A DNA stretch of 7,242 bases. Origin: Deltaproteobacteria bacterium (lineage in GTDB: Bacteria > Desulfobacterota > DSM-4660 > Desulfatiglandales > B25-G16). Under the pieces are notes generated by a model that saw nothing but the letters and a program-made list of their open reading frames with translations, was not told where the DNA came from and ran no database searches. Positions 1 through 5,517 of this stretch are shown here, piece after piece; position 1 is the first letter of the stretch; each line of letters starts with the position of its first letter. The position numbers and the translations under genes were made by a program. The DNA lies in assembly GCA_003646875.1 (NCBI GenBank), contig QMLT01000080.1:1-7242 (forward strand), given 5' to 3'.

Positions 1-77
1 CCCCATAAATCGGGACACACGTGCAACGTGGATTTTACTATTATGCGACTTGTCGGTTGGTGTCCCGATTTATGGGG
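1..77. repeat. 18-bp perfect inverted repeat with 41-nt spacer (REP/MITE-like)
   Basis: The left arm ccccataaatcgggacac (1-18) is an exact reverse complement of 60-77. The 41-nt spacer contains a second small hairpin, cacgt-gca-acgtg at 18-30. No gene is visible inside. The shape resembles the paired REP hairpins or short non-autonomous elements mobilised by IS200-like/RAYT transposases. That link is inference: no transposase gene lies in the window, and the element may extend left of position 1. It does not share sequence with the 87-bp repeat that starts 17 bp further on. Confidence 0.7.
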
Positions 78-94
78 GTCTGCCTGTGCATCAG

Positions 95-181
95 TTATAG
101 GGCATGAGACAAAAAAAGACATATCCATGCTCCTTAAATGCAGCATTTTTAAGCTGCTGCCCCAACTTATTGAGAAGTTAC
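95..181 (-). repeat. 87-bp repeat, copy A (inverted relative to copy C)
   Basis: Read on the minus strand, this stretch matches 7155-7241 at 86 of 87 positions. It lies 28 bp beyond the stop codon of the 927-residue kinase gene. Its inner end is a 22-bp sequence (160-181, core ccccaacttattgagaag) that also forms the right terminus of the central element at 3169-3190. Next comes a stem-loop region (gcagca/tgctgc) and then a distal part with a run of seven A/T (111-117). On the gene-sense strand the T-run lies too far from the stem for a standard intrinsic terminator, although a loose termination role cannot be excluded. Confidence 0.85.
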
Positions 182-209
182 CCAAAATGCTATGCTAATA
201 CCCGAATAT

Positions 210-2993
210 TCATAAGCCATCCTTGTTAAGAACCCATTTCTCTATCATTTCAAATACAATCTCTCTTTTGATCGGCTTGGTCACATAATCATCCATGCCA
301 GCGTCAAGACATATCTCTTTGTCGCCTTTCATGGCATTGGCAGTAAGAGCTATTATTGGTATGTGAGTCGCTACGCTCATGTCATTTGTCATTTCGCCCT
401 TTGGGCTGTCATTTGTCATTTCGCCCTTTGGGCTGTCATTTGTCATTTGCCATTTGTCATTTGTTTTTTCTTTTCCCAATGACGAATGACCAGTGACCAA
501 TGACATCTCGTGTTTCCTGATTTCTTTCGTGGCTTCCAGCCCATCCATTTCAGGCATCTGCATATCCATGAAGATCAGATCATACTTGTCAGGTTCAGTT
601 GTATATTTATCAACTGCCTCCTTCCCGTTATTGGCCACCTCCACTTGATACCCTGCCTTGGTCAACATCATCCCGGCCAGCTTCTGGTTAACTACGTTAT
701 CTTCGGCTAACAAAATGCGCACCGAGTGTTTAACCTCCTCCCTTAGAGAATGCTGGGTAACAATCCCTTTTCCTCTGCTCTCTGCCCTATGCCCTACGCC
801 ATCTGCCCCTTTTCCAAGCAACCTTTGGATCATATCCAATAGTTTCTGCCTTCTAATAGGCTTGGGGAGGAAACCGTCAAAACCAGCCTCCAAACATCTT
901 TTGGCGCTACGGTCTGTGGAAGAAGAAAAAGCAAGCAGAGGGATATTTTTAATTTTTAATTCTGAATTTTTAATTTCTCTCGCCACATCATATCCGCTCA
1001 TCCCTGGCATCTGAATATCTATAACGCAGAGGTCAAAAGGAGCGTTTTCCTGAAGTGCCCTTTGAACCGTTGACTTGACCTCCTCTCCTCCTGTGAGCTG
1101 CTTAACACTTATGCCAACAGTTTCTAACATATGCTTGAGGATATCCAGGTTGTTTTTATTATCATCAACAATGAGGACTTTTTTGCCTGAAAGAGAAACC
1201 CGGGCAATTTTCCTGTCCCGCTTGACCTGAGATTTCTCTAACCAGGCTGTGAAGTGAAAGGCGCTGCCCGGACCACTGTCCGCCCCGCTTTCTGCCCAGA
1301 CATCACCATGCATGAGTTTTGATATCTGTTTGCATATAGATAGCCCAAGACCAGTGCCCCCAAACTTTCTGGTTGTGGAACTATCCGCCTGTTGAAAGGC
1401 CTCAAAGATGGTATTAATTTTTTCCTTTGGAATACCAATGCCTGTATCACGAACTACAGCATGAAGTTTCACCCGGTTATCCTGCTCTTTTTCAATATCA
1501 AGTGATAGTTCTATCTCGCCTGTTTCGGTAAACTTGGCAGAATTGCTCATCAAATTTACCAATACCTGGCGAAACCTCCCCGGATCCCCTTTTACATAAG
1601 CCGGAACTTGATTGCCAATCCGGCAGAGAATCTCAATGGGTTTTTTTCCGATCCTGGGGCGAATCAATTCGCAAACATCATAGGCCGTAATTTCCGGGTC
1701 GAAGTCAATGGATTCAAGATCCATTTGGCCTGCCTCAATCTTTGAGAAATCAAGAACGTCATTGATCAAAGACAGCAATGCTGTGCCGCTACTTTTGACA
1801 GTTTTTGCATAATCGATCTGCTCCTCATTTAGATTGGTATCCAACAACAGGTCTGTAAAACCGATCACAGCATTCATAGGCGTTCGTATCTCATGGCTCA
1901 TGGCGGCCAGGAATTGGCTTTTGGCCATGTTGGCTAACTCAGCTTCAACAGCCATCTTGTTGGCCCTTTCCATAGCTTCTTCCAATTGTGCGTTGGTCGC
2001 TTCCAGTTCCTTGCTGACCTTTATAGCCCTTTCTGTCTGGATTTTTAACCTCTCCTCTGCCTTTGCCTGTATAGTAAAATCCTCATAAGTGAGTAACTGC
2101 CTTCCGTCTTTCAGGGCTGAATTCCTGAATCGAATTATCTTATCCAGGCCATCTTTGCATTTCACTCTAAATACCCTTGGCTTAATTTCCCCAACTTGAA
2201 TATTTTCGGCCGTATCCTCCTTCCAGGCGGAGATAACATTGTTCCTATAGTCTTCATCCGGGTATGCCTTTTCAAACCATGTTTGTTTGTCCGGGATATC
2301 CTCAATGGTATAACCGAAGATATCAGTAAATTTTGGGTTGAAATACTCAAACGTGTTATCCCGGTTCATTATAGACAGACCAATAGGAGCATTTTCAGCA
2401 AGCGTTCTGAATCTTTCCTCACTCGCCTGAAGTTTGGCTGTATGCCTGGCGATCTCTGACTCCAAGCTCCGGGAATAATCTGATTGTTGTTTTTGAACGA
2501 GCTGATACTGCTGGTGATTTTCCTTAAGTATATCCTGATATTGTTTTTCTAAGACATGAATCTTTCTATCGAGCTGTTTTTTTTGAATCTCCTGAAACTT
2601 CTTTTCGTTCAGGAGCGCTTTTTGCGAAAGGAACAGATCAACACATAATCGGATAATGTCAATGTTATTATCTTTCAAAGCCAAATCAGGGGACTGCTTG
2701 GGTAAAGAAAAAATCAATATCGCATTCAACTCTTTGACGGGCATGGCATAGACCAGGAGGCCGTTTGGGAGTTCAGAATTGACTAAACCGTTTTCCTTTT
2801 TCGCATTAGCAATCAGACTATTACGGATTTCACCGGGTAATGGGAGTTCTTTCTCAAAAGAAATATCTCTGCTATGATTTAAAGCGAGCATAAAAAGGCC
2901 ATCTGGTATATGTTCTTTGAGATAAATAAGGAATTGCTGTAACTCTTCATCCTGTTCATCAAACTCACTGAAAATATCGCATAGAGCATCCAT
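210..2993 (-). CDS. Hybrid sensor histidine kinase, PAS-HisKA-HATPase-REC-REC, cytoplasmic
   Basis: A 927-residue hybrid kinase with no membrane segment or signal peptide, so probably a soluble sensor. Residues 1-120 are an unrecognised N-terminal domain, possibly GAF-like, followed by a coiled coil (about 124-190) and a PAS domain (about 190-310). A second helical linker leads to HisKA (FLAAMSHEIRTP, H367). The ATPase domain shows the N box (N484), G1 box DTGIG (D516), F box FEAF (530-533) and G2 box GGTGLGL (545-551). Receiver 1 has D610/D611, phosphoacceptor D659, S690 and K711. Receiver 2 has E764/D765, D810, T884 and K906. All key residues are present, so both receivers should accept phosphate. 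No HPt domain follows, so relay onward needs a separate HPt protein. Both receivers and the linker between them carry micro-repeat insertions (see 381-505, 774-808 and 951-978). The start is supported by AAGAGGAG eight bases upstream. The signal sensed is unknown. Confidence 0.93.
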   Translation of the reverse strand: MDALCDIFSEFDEQDEELQQFLIYLKEHIPDGLFMLALNHSRDISFEKELPLPGEIRNSLIANAKKENGLVNSELPNGLLVYAMPVKELNAILIFSLPKQSPDLALKDNNIDIIRLCVDLFLSQKALLNEKKFQEIQKKQLDRKIHVLEKQYQDILKENHQQYQLVQKQQSDYSRSLESEIARHTAKLQASEERFRTLAENAPIGLSIMNRDNTFEYFNPKFTDIFGYTIEDIPDKQTWFEKAYPDEDYRNNVISAWKEDTAENIQVGEIKPRVFRVKCKDGLDKIIRFRNSALKDGRQLLTYEDFTIQAKAEERLKIQTERAIKVSKELEATNAQLEEAMERANKMAVEAELANMAKSQFLAAMSHEIRTPMNAVIGFTDLLLDTNLNEEQIDYAKTVKSSGTALLSLINDVLDFSKIEAGQMDLESIDFDPEITAYDVCELIRPRIGKKPIEILCRIGNQVPAYVKGDPGRFRQVLVNLMSNSAKFTETGEIELSLDIEKEQDNRVKLHAVVRDTGIGIPKEKINTIFEAFQQADSSTTRKFGGTGLGLSICKQISKLMHGDVWAESGADSGPGSAFHFTAWLEKSQVKRDRKIARVSLSGKKVLIVDDNKNNLDILKHMLETVGISVKQLTGGEEVKSTVQRALQENAPFDLCVIDIQMPGMSGYDVAREIKNSELKIKNIPLLAFSSSTDRSAKRCLEAGFDGFLPKPIRRQKLLDMIQRLLGKGADGVGHRAESRGKGIVTQHSLREEVKHSVRILLAEDNVVNQKLAGMMLTKAGYQVEVANNGKEAVDKYTTEPDKYDLIFMDMQMPEMDGLEATKEIRKHEMSLVTGHSSLGKEKTNDKWQMTNDSPKGEMTNDSPKGEMTNDMSVATHIPIIALTANAMKGDKEICLDAGMDDYVTKPIKREIVFEMIEKWVLNKDGL
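381..505. repeat. In-frame micro-repeat array inside receiver 2 of the hybrid kinase
   Basis: A 27-bp unit occurs twice in tandem (381-407, 408-434). Each unit is two heptamers gtcattt plus a 13-bp piece containing the mini-hairpin gccc-ttt-gggc. Four more heptamers follow at 435-462 (one reads gccattt). After a T-rich spacer, the same motif appears in the opposite orientation as four units of the aatgacN type (478-505), so the two halves can pair imperfectly. In protein terms this is an insertion of about 46 residues (830-876), with SPKGEMTND twice in tandem. It falls between receiver helix 3 (EIRKHE) and strand 4 (IPIIALTA). Each 27-bp unit preserves the frame, although the heptamer alone would not. 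Confidence 0.9.
774..808. repeat. Heptamer array in the linker between receivers 1 and 2
   Basis: Five consecutive 7-bp units fit the pattern of tctgccc and tatgccc (774-780, 781-787, 788-794, 795-801, 802-808), with one to three changes per unit. The array encodes roughly residues 729-740 (the GADGVGHRAESR region) of the kinase, in the flexible joint between the two receiver domains. Its sequence is unrelated to the other two arrays in the gene, although the 7-bp period is the same. Confidence 0.75.
951..978. repeat. Heptamer array inside receiver 1 of the hybrid kinase
   Basis: Four 7-bp units begin at 951, 958, 965 and 972. The first and third are aattttt and the others are one- or two-base variants (aattctg, aatttct). 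They encode residues 672-681 plus the adjoining NSELKIKN stretch. This lies between helix 3 and strand 4 of receiver 1, the same loop that is expanded in receiver 2. Confidence 0.75.
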
Positions 2994-3040
2994 TATGTTT
3001 GCTCCTCTTGAATTTCATAAATTTCCTTTGCCTTTGACAT
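2993..3040 (-). CDS. Possible 15-residue leader peptide or gene remnant coupled to the kinase start
   Basis: An ATG at 3040 opens a frame reading MSKAKEIYEIQEEQT that stops in a TAATG overlap: the last base of TAA is the first base of the downstream ATG. The downstream ribosome binding site AAGAGGAG lies inside it. It has only AAGG very close to its own ATG, which is poorly placed. The same frame stays open upstream into the central repeat element, so it could equally be the 3' end of a gene cut by that element. I do not recognise the peptide, and chance occurrence is possible. Confidence 0.3.
   Translation of the reverse strand: MSKAKEIYEIQEEQT
3002..3009 (-). promoter_or_regulatory. Ribosome binding site of the 927-residue kinase
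   Basis: Minus-strand AAGAGGAG, eight bases before the ATG at 2993. The ten-base context TCAAGAGGAG and its distance to the ATG are identical to those in front of the 638-residue kinase (5256-5265). Confidence 0.8.
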
Positions 3041-3057
3041 TTCCTTAGGGAAATCAT

Positions 3058-3190
3058 AACTTCTTCTCAATAAGTTGGGGCAGCAGCTTAAAAATGCTGC
3101 ATTTAAGGAGCATACCCCTGCTCCCTGACTTTATGTAGGCCTTGTTGTGCCTTATTGTCCGACAGATACCCCAACTTATTGAGAAGTTAC
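3058..3190. mobile_element. MITE-like element, copy B, with both terminal inverted repeats
   Basis: The two ends, cttctcaataagttgggg (3063-3080) and its exact reverse complement (3169-3186), are 18-bp perfect inverted repeats. The match extends a few bases further, except that the left end carries an extra ttc. About 50 bp from the left end match the inner halves of copies A and C, and the rest (3114-3168) is private to this copy. Internal hairpins are gcagca/tgctgc (3080-3085, 3095-3100), the competing cttaaa/tttaag (3087-3092, 3102-3107) and ggagca/tgctcc (3107-3112, 3119-3124). There is no coding capacity of note. A non-autonomous insertion between the two kinase genes is the simplest reading. 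I could not identify a clear target-site duplication. Confidence 0.7.
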
Positions 3191-3330
3191 TCGGAATTTC
3201 TATAACGTATTGAAATTCCTTCGACTTTAGTCGAGTAGTTAAATAGTCGAGTTGTCAAGTCGTAAAGATCTACAATCACTCGACGAGTTGCCTAGCGAAG
3301 TGAAGTTCCAAATCAGTTCAAACTATAATA
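3191..3330. other. Intergenic remainder between the two kinases: hairpins and an octamer array
   Basis: Together with copy B and the short leader region, this fills the 337-bp gap. It holds an 8-bp inverted repeat, ggaatttc/gaaattcc (3193-3200, 3212-3219), and a compact palindrome, tcgact-tt-agtcga (3221-3234). It also holds the octamer array at 3229-3268 and a small palindrome, actcg-a-cgagt (3278-3288). None of the hairpins is followed on the minus strand by a T-run, so I see no clear terminator for the upstream kinase. I see no convincing promoter. Confidence 0.55.
3229..3268. repeat. Octamer tandem array, consensus nGTnnAGT
   Basis: Five 8-bp units start at 3229, 3237, 3245, 3253 and 3261. 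The first and third are identical (agtcgagt), and the others keep the GT and mostly the AGT positions. A shorter relative of the same family occurs at 5277-5292, upstream of the other kinase. Confidence 0.65.
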
Positions 3331-5247
3331 TCACGAATCGAGAATCTCCCTGATCTTCCTTGATAACCCCTTAATGTTGAATGGCTTTTGTATAAAACCA
3401 TTACAGCCCCTGTCCAGTATCTCTGAAGCCTGACCATCAATACTGTATCCGCTTGAAAGAAGAACTTTTATACGAGGGTTTATTTCCTTCAACCTGTCGT
3501 AGGTTTCCCCGCCACTAATATACGGCATTACCATGTCCAGGATAACCATATCAATTTTGCCTTGTTTCTTTCTGTAAATAGCTATGGCCTCTTGCCCGCT
3601 TCTTGCTATGAGAACCTTATATCCCATGGCCTTCAGCATCTCTCTGCCTACCTCAATAATCATATCTTCGTCATCCACAAGCAGGATTGTTTCAGCGCCT
3701 TTTAAGATCTCATCCGATATCATCCTCTCTTTTACGACTTCCTTTTCAGAGGCTGGTAGATAGATAGTAAATGTTGTTCCCTCGCCTTTTTCACTATAGA
3801 CATTTATGAAACCATCATGATTTTTAATGATACCATAGACAGTAGCCAGACCCAGTCCTGTTCCTCTTCCCATCTCCTTGGTGGTAAAGAAAGGTTCAAA
3901 AATCCTTTCCTTTGTCTGCTTATCCATACCGACACCTGTATCGGTAACACTAATCTTAACGTAATTTCCTGGTTCTATTTTGAAGGGTTTGACATAACTT
4001 TCGTCCAGGGTAATATTTTCTGTTTTAAGGAATAGCTCTCCGCCTTCGGACATGGCCTGCCAGGCATTGACATAAAGATTTAAAAGCACCTGCTCGATCT
4101 GTCCCTGGTCTACTTCTACAGTCCAGATATCTTTTTGATATTTTCTGTTGATCTTTATCTCTTTTTTTGTTCTTCCGAACATATTAGAGGTCTTTTTGAT
4201 CAGCTCATTCATATTAATAGGTTTGATCTCATATTTTCCGCCCCTGGCAAAGCCCAATAATTGCCTTGTAAGCTCTGCCCCACTTTGAATCTGATCCTCT
4301 ATTCCTTTCAGTTTTTTATAATGAGGATGAGTAAGCTCAATATCCATGAGCATCAGAGAAGTATAACCCTGCATCCCCATGAGAAGGTTATTAAAATCAT
4401 GGGCGATCCCGCCGGCAAGTGTTCCAATGGCCTCCATCTTCTGTGCCTGAAGAAGCTGAGCCTCCATCTTCTTTCGCAGACTGATATCATTTAGTATAAT
4501 AATGACCTTATCCTCTTTGTCTTTGATCGGTAAAATCTTCATAGAAAGTTGTTTGCCGTTCAATGCCACTGGTGAATGTTCAGGGATTGTCTTTGAAGCG
4601 GTATCTAAGGTATCCAGTAGATGTTTAACCCTTTGGCTGTTATTCCCTTGAAAGAGTTGGGTGAAATCACAGGACAATAGCTTTTCCTCAGGTTTTCCGA
4701 GTAAGGAGACAGCAATCGGATTGGCATAAACTATTTTTGCGTCAGGGGTAAGCTCTAAGATCCCTTCAGACATGCTTTCAAGAATGACTTCAAAGTGCTT
4801 TTGGGATGAGAGTAATTCCTTTGTGATTGTTCGAGCATAAATCTTATCATGTCCCATTACCTCTGCGCTTGGTATTCCTCTCTCCAATCGACTGAGAGCA
4901 GTAAGAATATGTTCGGACATAATATTAAATGGCCCCTTGGCAATTGAGGCATTGGCGCCGAATTCAGTATATTTTGTCTTCTCCTCAGCGGCGACAGCGG
5001 ATAGAATAATAATGTAGACATTCTTCAGCCTTGGCGTCTTCCTGATTATCTGGCATAGCTTCTTTCCGCCAATATTAGGCATTATCAGATCAACAAATAT
5101 GATGTCTGGAGTATACGTCTTTAAGATCTCTAAGGCAGAAAGGCCATCCTTTGCTGTAAGGACTTGATAACCATTTTTGAAAAGAAAATTTGTCATATAC
5201 TTCAATATGACAGGATTATTATCTACCACCAGGATCTTCTTTTTCAT
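3331..5247 (-). CDS. Hybrid histidine kinase, REC-PAS-HisKA-HATPase-REC (HDFNN type)
   Basis: A 638-residue soluble kinase. The N-terminal receiver (about 4-120) has D9, phosphoacceptor D53, S83 and K104. The second acidic pocket residue is Asn (VDNN) and the usual KP is KG. A PAS domain follows (about 148-262). The dimerisation helix carries LAGGIAHDFNN with H283, the NtrB-like class. The ATPase domain has N394, G1 box DTGVG (D436), F box FEPFFTTK (450-457) and G2 box GRGTGLGL (460-467). The C-terminal receiver has D525/D526, D571, S598 and K621. It could thus receive phosphate at its N-terminus, sense through PAS and pass phosphate to its own C-terminal receiver. No HPt or DNA-binding domain is present. 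An in-frame TTG at 5274 would add nine residues, but the ATG at 5247 has AAGAGGAG at optimal spacing and is preferred. Unlike the downstream kinase, it carries no micro-repeat insertion. Confidence 0.93.
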   Translation of the reverse strand: MKKKILVVDNNPVILKYMTNFLFKNGYQVLTAKDGLSALEILKTYTPDIIFVDLIMPNIGGKKLCQIIRKTPRLKNVYIIILSAVAAEEKTKYTEFGANASIAKGPFNIMSEHILTALSRLERGIPSAEVMGHDKIYARTITKELLSSQKHFEVILESMSEGILELTPDAKIVYANPIAVSLLGKPEEKLLSCDFTQLFQGNNSQRVKHLLDTLDTASKTIPEHSPVALNGKQLSMKILPIKDKEDKVIIILNDISLRKKMEAQLLQAQKMEAIGTLAGGIAHDFNNLLMGMQGYTSLMLMDIELTHPHYKKLKGIEDQIQSGAELTRQLLGFARGGKYEIKPINMNELIKKTSNMFGRTKKEIKINRKYQKDIWTVEVDQGQIEQVLLNLYVNAWQAMSEGGELFLKTENITLDESYVKPFKIEPGNYVKISVTDTGVGMDKQTKERIFEPFFTTKEMGRGTGLGLATVYGIIKNHDGFINVYSEKGEGTTFTIYLPASEKEVVKERMISDEILKGAETILLVDDEDMIIEVGREMLKAMGYKVLIARSGQEAIAIYRKKQGKIDMVILDMVMPYISGGETYDRLKEINPRIKVLLSSGYSIDGQASEILDRGCNGFIQKPFNIKGLSRKIREILDS

Positions 5248-5255
5248 GGCATTAT

Positions 5256-5263
5256 CTCCTCTT
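5256..5263 (-). promoter_or_regulatory. Ribosome binding site deciding the start of the 638-residue kinase
   Basis: Minus-strand AAGAGGAG, eight bases before the ATG at 5247. It selects this ATG over the in-frame TTG at 5274, which lies upstream of the site and has no such motif. Confidence 0.8.
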
Positions 5264-5276
5264 GAGTTCGTCAAAT

Positions 5277-5296
5277 GGTTGAGTCGCTAAGTTGTT
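5277..5296. repeat. Octamer units related to the 3229-3268 array
   Basis: ggttgagt (5277-5284) and cgctaagt (5285-5292) share the spacing and the AGT ends of the octamer array in the other intergenic gap. A partial third unit runs into the next repeat family. Confidence 0.45.
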
Positions 5297-5317
5297 GTCA
5301 TTGGTCATTTGTCATTT
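5297..5317. repeat. Three gtcattt heptamers, same family as inside the 927-residue kinase
   Basis: gtcattg, gtcattt and gtcattt follow each other without gaps. The motif and the orientation on the plus strand are the same as in the coding array at 381-462, so one micro-repeat family occupies both an intergenic and an intragenic site. Confidence 0.75.
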
Positions 5318-5323
5318 CTCGCG

Positions 5324-5351
5324 CTCACAACTCATAACTCTCATCACTCGT
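5324..5351. repeat. Degenerate heptamer array of the ctcataa type
   Basis: Four 7-bp units (5324-5330, 5331-5337, 5338-5344, 5345-5351) begin with ctcacaa and ctcataa and become progressively less alike. This is a third micro-repeat family directly beside the gtcattt units. Confidence 0.55.
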
Positions 5352-5517
5352 AGTTACCCGGTTTCAAGTTTCCTTCATATAAAAGTATTGTTCTTGTTTT
5401 TCCCCAATATTCGAGTATTCCAATTTTGAGCGAAGCGAACTAAGTTCTTCTTCGTGATAATTTGTGGCTAAATAGTAACACACGGATAAAATATCTTTTG
5501 ATGTGCATCCGGCGATA

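Larger units (their letters stand above)
5248..5517. other. 270-bp gap between the diguanylate cyclase and REC-PAS-kinase genes
   Basis: The part near the kinase (5277-5351) is a mosaic of three micro-repeat families, listed separately. The rest (5352-5517) is unique AT-rich DNA without a visible gene. On the minus strand, TTGGGG and TTTTAT 17 bases apart (within about 5384-5412) are a weak sigma-70-like candidate for separate transcription of the kinase. This is too poor to list as a promoter. No terminator hairpin with a T-run was found behind the cyclase gene. Confidence 0.5.

Noticed and set aside
95..160. Intrinsic terminator for the three-gene cluster
   Set aside because: The stems are followed by the T-run only after about 20 bases, and the T-run is itself enclosed by gcatg/catgc. 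The geometry does not fit a standard rho-independent terminator.
381..505. CRISPR array
   Set aside because: The repeats are 7 and 27 bp, directly abutting, without unique spacers, and lie within a coding frame. No cas gene is present.
658..1014. 118-codon open frame on the plus strand
   Set aside because: It lies entirely antisense to the receiver region of the 927-residue kinase. It has a low-complexity Ser/Leu/Pro-rich translation, no ribosome binding site and no recognisable domain.
1238..1450. 70-codon minus-strand frame within the kinase gene
   Set aside because: It overlaps the ATPase domain in another frame. The kinase frame has all its motifs uninterrupted there, so this is a shadow.
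2162..2459. Short frames on both strands over the PAS region of the kinase
   Set aside because: Both are shadows of the intact PAS coding frame, with no supporting start signals.
3253..3258. Perfect TTGACA -35 hexamer on the minus strand
   Set aside because: It is produced by the octamer repeat array and has no acceptable -10 sequence at 15-18 bases.
5248..5274. N-terminal extension of the REC-PAS kinase from a TTG codon at 5274
   Set aside because: The extra nine residues span the strong ribosome binding site that serves the ATG at 5247. The receiver fold starts right at that ATG.
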